From contig NZ_MYFN02000002.1 of NCBI RefSeq assembly GCF_004514425.2, positions 248,001 through 312,000 on the forward strand: a DNA stretch of 64,000 bases, read 5' to 3'. Under the pieces are notes generated by a model that saw only the letters and a program-made list of their open reading frames with translations, was not told the DNA's origin and did not search any database. This document shows, one piece after another, positions 1-8,179 of the stretch. This stretch comes from Shinella sumterensis. GTDB lineage: Bacteria > Pseudomonadota > Alphaproteobacteria > Rhizobiales > Rhizobiaceae. A program made the translations under genes and the position numbers. Each line of letters opens with the position of its first letter. Within the stretch, counting starts at the first letter, position 1.

Positions 1-509
1 TCGCGCCGACGACATCGACGCTCATGCAGCTGTCGCTGGGCGATGCGATCGCTGTGGCGCTTCTGGAGGCGCGCGGCTTCACGGCCGTCGATTTCAAGAC
101 GTTCCATCCCGGCGGCAAGCTGGGCGCGAGCCTCTCTTACGTGGGCGATATCATGCACAGCGGCGAAAACATCCCGCTGGTGGGGCTCGGCACGTCGATG
201 CCGGATGCGGTGCTGATGCTGGCGCAGAAGCGCTACGGCTGTGTCGGCGTCGTCAATGACGAGGGCCTTCTCGTGGGGATCGTCACGGATGGCGACATTG
301 CCCGCAACCTGTCGCGCAATCTCTCCGAACTCATCGTCGACGAAGTGATGACGCGCAGTCCGAAGACCGTGAAGCCGGGCACGCTCGCGACATCGGCGCT
401 GGCGCTTCTCAACCAGCACAATATCTCGGCGCTGATCGTGACCGACGAGGCGTTTCGCCCCGTCGGCATCGTGCATTTCCACGATCTCCTGCGGATCGGC
501 GTCGCCTGA
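1..509 (+). CDS. kdsD: Arabinose-5-phosphate isomerase (KdsD/KpsF), C-terminal part, cut by window edge
   Basis: Converts ribulose-5-phosphate to arabinose-5-phosphate, the first step of KDO synthesis for lipopolysaccharide, in the cytoplasm. The frame is open from the left edge, so the N-terminal SIS domain is mostly missing. What remains is the end of the SIS domain (HPGGKLGA) followed by two CBS domains, with the typical VMTRSPKTVKPGT start of the second one. The stop at 507-509 sits 3 bases from the stop of the convergent NfeD gene. The family is clear; KdsD is preferred over GutQ because rhizobia normally carry KdsD/KpsF types. Confidence 0.85.
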   Translation, partial: APTTSTLMQLSLGDAIAVALLEARGFTAVDFKTFHPGGKLGASLSYVGDIMHSGENIPLVGLGTSMPDAVLMLAQKRYGCVGVVNDEGLLVGIVTDGDIARNLSRNLSELIVDEVMTRSPKTVKPGTLATSALALLNQHNISALIVTDEAFRPVGIVHFHDLLRIGVA

Positions 510-512
510 GGC

Positions 513-971
513 TCAGGCCACCTCGACGGTGAGGTCACGGCCATTGCTGGCCGTGACGCGCACGCGCGTGCCGATCGGCAGGTCCGGTCCCTGCACACTC
601 CACATCGTATCGTCCAGCCGGATGCGGCCGCGTCCTTCGGCGATGGGGTGCTCGAGCGTGGCGGTGCGGCCGACGAGGCTCTGGCCTCGCTGGTTCAGGT
701 AGGGCTGGTCGCTCGCCGTGTCGCTACGGCTGACGATGCGCCGGCCAAGGACGGCCGCGACCAGCGACAGAACGGCAAAGACCAGCCATTGCACCTGCCA
801 GACCCAGAAAGCCTCACCCCACAGGAGAAGCGACAGCGCGCCCGTTATGATGGCGGCAATGCCGATCCAGACGAGGAAGACGCCGGGCAGCAGCACTTCG
901 AGGATCAGGAGGACGATGCCGAGCACCCACCACGCCCAGGGGCCAAGCTCGGTGACGATGCGCTGGATCAT
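513..971 (-). CDS. NfeD family membrane protein
   Basis: A 152-residue membrane protein with hydrophobic segments at about residues 12-48 and 54-76, followed by a small soluble C-terminal domain of about 70 residues expected to be an OB fold (VGRTATLEHPIAEGRGRIRL). NfeD proteins are encoded beside stomatin/SPFH proteins and are thought to act with them in membrane microdomains. That arrangement holds here: the start lies 2 bases after the stop of the SPFH gene, so the two are almost certainly one operon. This is the short form without the N-terminal ClpP-like protease domain. Confidence 0.85.
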   Translation of the reverse strand: MIQRIVTELGPWAWWVLGIVLLILEVLLPGVFLVWIGIAAIITGALSLLLWGEAFWVWQVQWLVFAVLSLVAAVLGRRIVSRSDTASDQPYLNQRGQSLVGRTATLEHPIAEGRGRIRLDDTMWSVQGPDLPIGTRVRVTASNGRDLTVEVA

Positions 972-973
972 GC

Positions 974-2008
974 TCAGCTTCCCTGCGGCGTGTCGAAGGG
1001 GTTACGGAAGGCGGGTGTAGCGGCGGTCGTGGTCGTCGCAGGAGTCGTCTGGCGTGCACGCTGCGGATTGCCGCCGGCCGCAGCAGGGCCGTTTCCGAAC
1101 ACTTCCTTGGCGATGGCGCCGATGCCGCCGAGCGAGCCGATGAGCGACGATGCCTCCATCGGCATCAGCACGATCTTCGAGTTCGGCGCCTTGCCGATCG
1201 CGGCCATGGCTTCGGTGTATTTCTGCGCGACGAAGTAGTTGATCGCCTGCACGTCGCCGGCGGCAATGGCTTCCGATACCATCTTCGTCGCCTTCGCTTC
1301 GGCTTCGGCAAGGCGTTCGCGTGCTTCGGCGTCACGGAAGGCGGCTTCGCGCTGGCCTTCGGCCTCGAGGATCGCGGACTGCTTGGCGCCTTCCGCGCGC
1401 AGGATCTGCGCGTTGCGGGCGCCTTCGGCTTCCAGAACCTGCGCGCGCTTCTCGCGCTCGGCCTTCATCTGCCGGCCCATCGAATCGACCAGATCCTTCG
1501 GCGGCGCGATGTCCTTGATCTCGACGCGGGTGATCTTGATACCCCACGGATTGGCCGCTTCATCGACGACGCGCAGCAGCTTGTCGTTGATAACGTCACG
1601 ATTGGACAAAAGCTCGTCCAGATCCATCGAGCCCATGACCGAGCGGATGTTGGTCATGGTGAGGTTGAGGATGGCGTTTTCCAGGTTGGCGACCTGATAG
1701 GCCGCTTGGGCCGGATTGAGAATCTGGTAGAACGCGACGCCATCGGCCGAGACGCTGGCATTGTCACGGGTGATGACTTCCTGCGTGGGGATATCCAGCA
1801 CCTGTTCCATCACGTTCATCTTCGCGCCGATGCGATCGATGAAGGGGATGATGAGGTTGAGGCCGGGCTGCAGAGTGCGGGTGTAGCGGCCGAAGCGCTC
1901 CACCGTGTACTGGTAACCCTGCGGAATCGTCTTGATCCCGGCGAAGAGGATGAGGACCACCAGCACCACGAGGGCGATGACGACAATGTCCAGTCCTGCA
2001 AAATTCAT
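974..2008 (-). CDS. SPFH/Band 7 (stomatin-like, QmcA type) protein
   Basis: A 344-residue membrane-anchored protein with one N-terminal transmembrane segment (about residues 4-24) and a prohibitin/Band 7 domain. A long charged coiled region rich in Ala, Glu and Arg follows ([20 protein letters not shown]). Family members oligomerise at the cytoplasmic membrane and are linked to FtsH-type proteases and membrane order. The start is chosen at 2008 because AGGAG lies 7 bases upstream; an ATG seven codons earlier has no ribosome site. It is followed by the NfeD gene on the same strand. Confidence 0.88.
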   Translation of the reverse strand: MNFAGLDIVVIALVVLVVLILFAGIKTIPQGYQYTVERFGRYTRTLQPGLNLIIPFIDRIGAKMNVMEQVLDIPTQEVITRDNASVSADGVAFYQILNPAQAAYQVANLENAILNLTMTNIRSVMGSMDLDELLSNRDVINDKLLRVVDEAANPWGIKITRVEIKDIAPPKDLVDSMGRQMKAEREKRAQVLEAEGARNAQILRAEGAKQSAILEAEGQREAAFRDAEARERLAEAEAKATKMVSEAIAAGDVQAINYFVAQKYTEAMAAIGKAPNSKIVLMPMEASSLIGSLGGIGAIAKEVFGNGPAAAGGNPQRARQTTPATTTTAATPAFRNPFDTPQGS

Positions 2009-2102
2009 TCTTCTTCTCCTGACAGCCATGTATCGCGGCGCACTGTAAGCAATACGTGCCGCGATACCAGTCTATTTGCTCAGGGCGAAGATTTATCCTG
2101 GC

Positions 2103-3137
2103 TCAGACCCAGCCGGAAAGCTCGCGGCGCACGACCGTTTCCAGCACGGCCATGCCTTCGCGACTGTCATTGAGACAGGGAATATGCGCGAACTTCTCGC
2201 CGCCATTGTGCAGGAAGCTTTCAGCGGCCTGCTCGGCGATCTCCTCCAGCGTCTCCAAGCAGTCGGAAACGAAGCCGGGATTGAGCACGGCGATCCGCTT
2301 GATGCCCTCCTGCGCCAGTTTCTCGACCGTCTTGTCCGTATAGGGCTGCAGCCATTCTTCCGGCCCGAAGCGGGACTGGAAGGTGACCACCAGCTTTTCC
2401 TTCGACCAGCCGAGCCGTTCGCGCAGCAGGCGCGCGGTCTTCTGGCACTGGCAGTAATAGGGGTCGCCCTTGTCGAAATAGCTTTGCGGAATGCCGTGGA
2501 AGGAGGTCAGCACGCGTTCCGGCTCCCAATCGAGCGTGGCGAGATGCTTTTCGATCGAGACGGCGAGCGCGTCGATATAAGCCGGGTCGTCGTGATAGGG
2601 CGGTACGGTGCGCAGCGCCGGCTGCCAGCGCTGCTTGAGCAGGAACTCGAAGGCCTTGTCGTTGACCGTCGCGGTCGTCGCGGCTGCATATTGCGGATAG
2701 AGCGGGAAGAGCAGGATGCGTTCGCAGCCCTGCTTCTGGAGGGCCTCCATGCGCGATGCGATGGACGGCTGGCCATAGCGCATCGCCCAGTCGACGATGA
2801 CGTTGGAATGTTCGGCGAGCGAGGCGGCCATCAGCTCGGCCTGGCTGCGCGTGTAGGTGCGCAGGTAGCTCTCGTTCTTGTCCTTGTTCCAGATCATCTC
2901 ATAGGCCTTGCCGACCTTGCCGGGGCGCGTGTTGAGCACGATGCCGAAGAGGATCGGATACCACGCGATCTTTGGCCACTCGATGACGCGCTTGTCCGTC
3001 AGGAACTCCTTCAGGTAGCGGCGCATGGACGTGTAGTCGGTGCCGTCGGGCGTGCCCAGGTTGACAAGCAGAACGCCCACCTTGCCGTGCTTGACGGGCG
3101 GATGACTGGTGGGCTTGGCGGTAGCGCTGTCCTGCAT
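2103..3137 (-). CDS. hemH: Ferrochelatase
   Basis: Inserts ferrous iron into protoporphyrin IX, the last step of haem synthesis. The 344-residue length is normal. The N-terminal LLVNLGTPDG motif, the catalytic region around HGIPQSYFDKGDPY and the C-terminal PGFVSDCLETLEEI region are all present, so the enzyme looks complete. It stands alone on the minus strand, convergent with nothing and 91 bases from the SPFH gene. Confidence 0.95.
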   Translation of the reverse strand: MQDSATAKPTSHPPVKHGKVGVLLVNLGTPDGTDYTSMRRYLKEFLTDKRVIEWPKIAWYPILFGIVLNTRPGKVGKAYEMIWNKDKNESYLRTYTRSQAELMAASLAEHSNVIVDWAMRYGQPSIASRMEALQKQGCERILLFPLYPQYAAATTATVNDKAFEFLLKQRWQPALRTVPPYHDDPAYIDALAVSIEKHLATLDWEPERVLTSFHGIPQSYFDKGDPYYCQCQKTARLLRERLGWSKEKLVVTFQSRFGPEEWLQPYTDKTVEKLAQEGIKRIAVLNPGFVSDCLETLEEIAEQAAESFLHNGGEKFAHIPCLNDSREGMAVLETVVRRELSGWV

Positions 3138-3274
3138 GGTTCGGTCCTGTGCGTGCGGGGTTTCGGTCGTTGTTCTTCTACGCGGCGGTGGGCCGTTCGG
3201 TTCGGAATGGTTCTAAAAAGAAATGCCGGCCCGGAAAAGACCGGACCGGCAGAAAATGTGGAGACAAATTGTCC

Positions 3275-5146
3275 TTATTTTCCGGGAATGGAAAGTTCCG
3301 TCCCGATATGTAGGGCGCGCGGTCGCGGATTGCCGTTGGCGTCCGCGATACGGTGCCACAGCGTTCCATCGCCATAGGCCGCCTTGGCGATGTCCCACAG
3401 CGTATCGCCTCGCGCGATGATATGTTTGCCGCCGGCGGTGGCGGTGCCGGACGCGCCCTCGGCGGGCGTCGACCCGGCTGTCGTCTCATCAGTGGCGGTC
3501 TTCGCCCCCTCCGACGCGGGTTGCGCCGCTGTCGCCGCGGCGACCTCGGCGATACGGCCGTCGGTATAGGGCTTGTAGGGGCGGTGCGCGGCAAGATAAT
3601 CCGCAACGACCAGTTCGAGGTTCGGGCCGAAGTCGTAGGCGTTCTGCCCTGCGGTTGCGAAGACCGAATAGCCGTCGCCTCCGGCACGCATATAGTTGTT
3701 GGAGACGACGCCGTAGGTCTTCGCCGGATCGAGCGGGACGAAGGTCTCGCCTTCCTTCACCTCGGCGGAAAGGACGCGGCTGCCGGCCGGCTTCGACCGG
3801 TCGAAGGTGTATTTCAGGCCGGAGACCTGCGGGAACCGGCCCGCGCCCTCCTCGATCTCGCTGAGCCCGTTCTCCAGCGCCAGGATCACGTCGGATCCCT
3901 TGAGCTGGAACGTCGCAAGCGAATTCTGGAAGGGCAGCACGGTCAGCACCTCGCCCATGGTGACGACGCCCTTGTCGATCGACGCACGCAGGCCGCCGCC
4001 GTTCTGGATGGCGATCGATATGCCCTGCGCCTTGACGCGATCGAGGATGGCATCGGCGACCAGGTTGCCCATGGTGCATTCCTGCGCGCGGCAGGTCTCG
4101 CGTGAACCGTCGATGGTGTCGGCCGTCTCGGCGACCTCCTTCTTCTTCAGTTCCTCGATCGGCGCGCCCAGTTCCTTCACGCGTGCGGCAAAGCCCGTAT
4201 GCGGTTTTACTGCGGCGTCGAGCAGGAGGGGCGCCCCGCTTGCCGCCTTCACCTTGCCGGCGTCGTCGAAGACGACCTTCAGTTCACCGAGATATTTCGA
4301 ATAGGCATAGGCCTGCACGATCGGAACCTCGACGCCGGCCGGGTTCTTCACGAGCGTGGGATAGGGGCCGGCCGCCTTGTCGTCGGTGCTGGAAAGCAAC
4401 GTATGGCTATGGCCCCCGACGATCACGTCGATGCCGTCAACGGCGGCGGCGATTTCCTGGTCACGCTTGTAGCCGACATGGGAAAGCAGGATGATCTTGT
4501 TGACGCCCTCGGCTTCGATCGTCGGAATGACGCTCTTGAGGTAGGTGATCTCGTCCTCGAAGAACACGCCCTTGCCGGGCGACGAGGTCTCGCCGGTATC
4601 CGTCGCCAGAACCGAGACGACGGCGACCTTCTCGCCGCCGATCTCCTTGACGACATAGCCCTTGATCCGGTTGGCGATAGGCGTGTCGGCGCCGGCGACC
4701 GTGTTGCCCGAGATGACCGGGAACTTCACCTGGTCGAGGAACTTCGCGAGCTCCTCCGGGCCGTCGTCGAATTCGTGGTTGCCGACCGCCATCGCATCGA
4801 AGCCGATGCCGTTCATGAATTCGGCGACGGCCTGGCTCTTGTAGGTGGTGTAGAAGAGGGATCCCTGGAACTGGTCGCCGGCATCCAGCACCAGCACGTT
4901 CGCCTTCGCATCGGTCAGCGCCTTGCGCGCATTGTCGATGGCCGTCTTCACGCGGGCGATGCCGCCGAAGCATTCGTTCTTGCCATCTTCCTCCGCCGTG
5001 CAGGTGGAATCGTACTTGTTGATGGCCTCGATGCGCGAATGCAGATCGTTGATATGCAGGATGTGCAGCTCGTAGTCGGCGAGAGCCGAGCCGCTGGAAA
5101 GCGCGATGAGGGAGGCGGCCAGAAGGCCGGAGCGGAAAATCGTCAT
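3275..5146 (-). CDS. Secreted 5'-nucleotidase/2',3'-cyclic phosphodiesterase family protein with C-terminal LysM
   Basis: A 623-residue exported phosphoesterase. A signal peptide covers about residues 1-23 (ALIALSSGSALA). The metal-binding calcineurin-like domain follows, with LHINDLHSR, GNHEFDDG, LLSHVGYK and GGHSHTLL motifs. The substrate-binding 5'-nucleotidase domain has GNLVADAI, QNGGGLRASI and NNYMRAGGDGYS. After a Thr/Ala/Gly-rich linker the last 50 residues form a LysM domain (ARGDTLWDIAKAAYGDGTLW). The likely role is periplasmic nucleotide salvage while bound to peptidoglycan. The start at 5146 is set by AAGGAG 9 bases upstream. Confidence 0.9.
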   Translation of the reverse strand: MTIFRSGLLAASLIALSSGSALADYELHILHINDLHSRIEAINKYDSTCTAEEDGKNECFGGIARVKTAIDNARKALTDAKANVLVLDAGDQFQGSLFYTTYKSQAVAEFMNGIGFDAMAVGNHEFDDGPEELAKFLDQVKFPVISGNTVAGADTPIANRIKGYVVKEIGGEKVAVVSVLATDTGETSSPGKGVFFEDEITYLKSVIPTIEAEGVNKIILLSHVGYKRDQEIAAAVDGIDVIVGGHSHTLLSSTDDKAAGPYPTLVKNPAGVEVPIVQAYAYSKYLGELKVVFDDAGKVKAASGAPLLLDAAVKPHTGFAARVKELGAPIEELKKKEVAETADTIDGSRETCRAQECTMGNLVADAILDRVKAQGISIAIQNGGGLRASIDKGVVTMGEVLTVLPFQNSLATFQLKGSDVILALENGLSEIEEGAGRFPQVSGLKYTFDRSKPAGSRVLSAEVKEGETFVPLDPAKTYGVVSNNYMRAGGDGYSVFATAGQNAYDFGPNLELVVADYLAAHRPYKPYTDGRIAEVAAATAAQPASEGAKTATDETTAGSTPAEGASGTATAGGKHIIARGDTLWDIAKAAYGDGTLWHRIADANGNPRPRALHIGTELSIPGK

Positions 5147-5306
5147 GGTCCTCTTCTCCTTGTTTGCCGCGCCTCTGAGCACGGAACGCTGGCCGATCTC
5201 AGATAGACCGCGAACATGACAGCCAGCCGGCGAATGTTTTCACCGGTCAGCGGCAACTTCAAGAAAAAACCGGGCGCGTGCGGCTCTGCCGGATCGGTGC
5301 GCCAAC

Positions 5307-5329
5307 GAAAAAGGGGCCTTTCGGCCCCT
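5307..5329 (-). terminator. Intrinsic terminator of omp10
   Basis: On the minus strand a 7-bp stem AGGGGCC/GGCCCCT with a GAAA loop is followed by TTTTT. It begins 25 bases after the omp10 stop. Confidence 0.85.
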
Positions 5330-5353
5330 CGATCGTAACCAGGACAGCGCGTC

Positions 5354-5725
5354 TCAGGCGCGGCGTGCGAGCGAGAACTGTGCACCGGCGGAGGTGGTGC
5401 AGTTCAGCTGTTGCTGGCTGACCAGCGCGCAATTGACCTTCGACTGCGTGTTGCGCACGAGCGAGGTCATGTTGATCTCGACGAGCGTCGGCGAGGTATT
5501 GATGTAGGTGCCGGATGCCAGGAGCTGGTTGGTATCGGTCGTGCGGGTCGTGAACGTGCCGGCCGCGAAGGTCGATACGATACCGTTCGGGTCCACCCAT
5601 GCGCCTTCGACGCCGGTCGGAGCCGGGCGGTGCGCCGTCGGCATCTCGCGCGGTGCGCGTTCCGTCTGGCAGGAAGCGAGTGCTGCTGCGGCGGCAAGCA
5701 GGCCCAGGACAGCGATTGGTTTCAT
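5354..5725 (-). CDS. omp10: Outer-membrane lipoprotein, Brucella Omp10 family
   Basis: A 123-residue lipoprotein. The signal peptide ends in the lipobox LASC with Cys at residue 19. The mature part carries [16 protein letters not shown] and [24 protein letters not shown], as in Brucella Omp10, a surface lipoprotein of unknown molecular function. The start at 5725 is chosen because GGGAG lies about 8 bases upstream and this start gives a clean lipoprotein signal. The gene is monocistronic, with its own terminator just downstream. Confidence 0.87.
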   Translation of the reverse strand: MKPIAVLGLLAAAAALASCQTERAPREMPTAHRPAPTGVEGAWVDPNGIVSTFAAGTFTTRTTDTNQLLASGTYINTSPTLVEINMTSLVRNTQSKVNCALVSQQQLNCTTSAGAQFSLARRA

Positions 5726-5847
5726 CTGAAGTCTCCCGAGGTCGTGGCCGGCGCGAAGCACCCGTCCATTTCGCCCGAACATGCCGCGAAGAGACTTTGA
5801 AAGCAAGACGCGCAGCCCGGCGGATCGGCATTATCCCATTGAAAGCG

Positions 5848-5877
5848 AAGACGCCCGCGGCAGGCCGCGGGCGTCTT
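5848..5877 (-). terminator. Strong hairpin downstream of homospermidine synthase
   Basis: A perfect 14-bp stem (AAGACGCCCGCGGC paired with its complement) around a 2-base loop lies 24 bases after the hss stop. The U-run is short on either strand, so it may act both as terminator and as a 3'-end stabiliser. Confidence 0.7.
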
Positions 5878-5900
5878 TGAAGCGGGTGACGGGTAGCGGA

Positions 5901-7352
5901 TCAGCGAACGAGAATGTTCTTGAACTGCCAGGGGTCCTTCGTGTCGAGGTCTTCCGGGAAGAGGCCCGGGCGGCCGTCGAGCGGGGTCCAGTCGGTGTAA
6001 TGGCCTTCGACCGGGCCGAGATAGGGCGTCTGCACTTCCAGGCAGCGCTTGTAATCGATCTCGTCGGCCTCGACGATGCCGGCCTTCGGGTTCTCGACCG
6101 CCCATACCATGCCGGCCAGCACGGCCGACGTCACCTGCAGGCCGGTGGCGTTCTGGTAGGGAGCGATGCGGCGGGTCTCCTCCAGCGAGAGGCGCGAGCC
6201 GTACCAGTAGGCATTCTTGTCGTGGCCGTAGAGCAGGACGCCGAGTTCGTCGACGCCGTCCACCAGTTCATTCTCGTCGAGAACGTGCAGGACGGGCTGC
6301 TGGTTGCCGCCGTTGCCGAACATCTCGTGCAGCGAAAGCACGGCGTCGTTGCAGGGATGATAGGCGTAGTGGCAGGTCGGCCGGTAGGTCACGTCACCGT
6401 CCTTGTCGCGTACCGTGAAGTAATCGGCAATCGAAATGGACTCGTTGTGCGTCACCAGGAAGCCGTATTGCGGGCCGGGCGTCGGGCACCAGGTGCGCAC
6501 GCGGGTGTTCGCGCCGGGCTGCTCCAGATAGATCGCTGCCTTGCAGCCCTTCTTGTGCTTCTTGGCGTTCTTCGGCATCCACTTTTCGTGGGTGCCCCAG
6601 CCGAGTTCGGACGGCTGCAGGCCTTCGGAAATGAAGCCTTCGACCGACCAGGTGTTCCAGAACGTATTGAGGGGCTTCGGGTTCTTCGTGCGCTGGGTAT
6701 CGCGCTCGGCGATGTGGACGCCCTTGACGCCGACCTTCTTCATCAGCTTGGCCCAGCCTTCGCGGTCATGCTGCGCAGGCTCTTCGAACTTGATGTCGAG
6801 GTCCTTGGCGAGGTTCAGGAGGGCCTGCTTGACGAACCAGGAGACCATGCCCGGATTGGCGCCGCAGGTGGAGATGGCTGTGGTGCCGCCGGGGTTCTTG
6901 TCCTTCTCCTTGCGCAGCGTCTCGCGCAGGGCGTAGTTCGTGCGGTCGGCATTCTTCATGCCCTTGTCGAAGTAGAAGCCGAGCCAGGGCTCGACCACCG
7001 TGTCGATATAGAGCACGTCGAGCTTGCGGCAGAGCTTGATGAGGTCGACGGAGCCCGTATCCACCGAGAGGTTTACGCAGAAGCCCTGGCCTTCGCCTTC
7101 CGTCAGCAGCGGCTTCAGGAGGGTCTTGTAATTGTCCTTCGTGACATGTGCCTTGATGTGACGGACGCCGTGGCGCGCATAGATTTCCGCATCGGCGGCA
7201 TCTTCACGCGGCTCGATGACGATCAGCCGGTTCCGGTCATACTTGAAATGGCGCTCGATGAGCGGCAGCGTGCCGCGACCGATGGAGCCGAAACCGATCA
7301 TCACGATCGGACCGGTAATTTCGCCATGTACCGGGTAGGTGCTGTCTGCCAT
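5901..7352 (-). CDS. hss: Homospermidine synthase
   Basis: Makes sym-homospermidine from putrescine, using NAD and releasing 1,3-diaminopropane or ammonia; homospermidine is a characteristic rhizobial polyamine. The 483-residue protein opens with a Rossmann motif (IVMIGFGSIGRG) and is of the saccharopine-dehydrogenase-related type. The start at 7352 is supported by CAGGAG 6 bases upstream; an upstream in-frame ATG would run through a hairpin in the leader. It is a single-gene unit. Confidence 0.94.
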   Translation of the reverse strand: MADSTYPVHGEITGPIVMIGFGSIGRGTLPLIERHFKYDRNRLIVIEPREDAADAEIYARHGVRHIKAHVTKDNYKTLLKPLLTEGEGQGFCVNLSVDTGSVDLIKLCRKLDVLYIDTVVEPWLGFYFDKGMKNADRTNYALRETLRKEKDKNPGGTTAISTCGANPGMVSWFVKQALLNLAKDLDIKFEEPAQHDREGWAKLMKKVGVKGVHIAERDTQRTKNPKPLNTFWNTWSVEGFISEGLQPSELGWGTHEKWMPKNAKKHKKGCKAAIYLEQPGANTRVRTWCPTPGPQYGFLVTHNESISIADYFTVRDKDGDVTYRPTCHYAYHPCNDAVLSLHEMFGNGGNQQPVLHVLDENELVDGVDELGVLLYGHDKNAYWYGSRLSLEETRRIAPYQNATGLQVTSAVLAGMVWAVENPKAGIVEADEIDYKRCLEVQTPYLGPVEGHYTDWTPLDGRPGLFPEDLDTKDPWQFKNILVR

Positions 7353-7386
7353 TTGGTTCTCCTGCGGGGCGGCCGCTTTGCGCTCG

Positions 7387-7406
7387 AAAAAGGGCCTCGA
7401 AGGCCC
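7387..7406 (-). promoter_or_regulatory. Terminator-like hairpin in the 5' leader of hss
   Basis: On the minus strand GGGCCT-TCG-AGGCCC is followed directly by TTTTT and ends 35 bases before the hss start codon. It can be the end of the pabB-pabC transcript or, if hss is transcribed from the AT-rich stretch at about 7411-7420, a premature terminator in its own leader. No promoter is visible between the hairpin and the hss start. Confidence 0.5.
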
Positions 7407-7516
7407 CCATAGCATAATATGTCAGCGCTAGAGCACAGTTTTCTGTCACAATAAAGATTGCTACGGAATTCCTTGGCGATATTCTTAACCGGTTGGAAGC
7501 ACCGGTAATTCCAGCC

Positions 7517-8179
7517 TCAGGCGAGGCGTGCCCGGATGAGGCCACGCAGCGAATTGCCCACCAGGACGTCGCTCTTTTCGATGTCATCGGGGCGCAGCAC
7601 AGCTTCGACGGCCCGGCCGCTCTCCAGCAGCTCTTCCCGCAGCACCCCCGCAAGCAGGCCCGATGCCAGCGGAGGCGTTTTCAGGATGCCGGAGCCGTCA
7701 TCGAGGAAGAACGAGGTGATGGTGCCCTCGCAAAGCTCGCCGCGCTCGTTGAGCAGGATGACCTCGTCCGCCTCGCTTGCGGGAAATTCGGCGCGGGCCG
7801 CAGTGTAGAGGCCACGGCGGGAGGTCTTGTGGCGCAGTAGCGGGTCGTCGGAGGCCAGGCGAGTGGTCGCGAGCTTGACGCGCCAGACGGCATCCGCCGC
7901 AAGAGGTACGAAGGCTGCGGTCTGCACGTCGATCCGGCCGTCGGCGAAGAGTTCGAGGCGGATGCGGAGATACGGCGGTTGCTGTGCCTCCCCCCCTGTG
8001 GGGGAGAAACCCGGCAGGGCAGAGGGGGGTAGCGCGGCAAACAGGGCGTCGTGCGCCTTTACCGCTCCCGGCAGGCCGAGCGCCTTCGCCGACCGCTCCA
8101 ATCGCGCCAGATGTCTTTCCAGCCGCACGAAACCGGTGCCGGGTTCGAAGCGCAGGGTCTCGATCAGCGAGATATCCAT
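7517..8179 (-). CDS. pabC: Class IV aminotransferase, probable 4-amino-4-deoxychorismate lyase
   Basis: A 220-residue pyridoxal-phosphate fold type IV enzyme. It carries ETLRFEPG near the start, KTSRRGLYTAARAE with the likely catalytic Lys, and LNERGELCEGTITSFFLDD. With PabB it would make p-aminobenzoate for folate: PabB makes aminodeoxychorismate and this enzyme removes pyruvate. The start at 8179 (GGGGGA upstream) overlaps the end of pabB by 16 bases, which argues for coupled translation. Residues around SALPGFSPTGGEA are encoded by an inserted palindromic repeat. Confidence 0.85.
   Translation of the reverse strand: MDISLIETLRFEPGTGFVRLERHLARLERSAKALGLPGAVKAHDALFAALPPSALPGFSPTGGEAQQPPYLRIRLELFADGRIDVQTAAFVPLAADAVWRVKLATTRLASDDPLLRHKTSRRGLYTAARAEFPASEADEVILLNERGELCEGTITSFFLDDGSGILKTPPLASGLLAGVLREELLESGRAVEAVLRPDDIEKSDVLVGNSLRGLIRARLA
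7987..8031. repeat. Palindromic rhizobial-type repeat inserted in pabC
   Basis: A 45-bp GC-rich segment with CTCCCCC/GGGGGAG hairpin arms next to a CCGGCAGGGCAGAGGGG tail. The same order of blocks (CCCCTC, TGCC.TGCCGG, CTCCCC, loop, GGGG.GAG) occurs in both arms of the palindrome at 31459-31608. The copy is in frame and adds about 15 residues to PabC without a stop. Confidence 0.7.

Noticed and set aside
2076-5206. Long plus-strand open frames opposite hemH and the nucleotidase (2076-3377, 4199-5206)
   Set aside because: Antisense shadows of high-GC genes: no ribosome site, Arg/Asp/Gly-rich composition and no recognisable domain.
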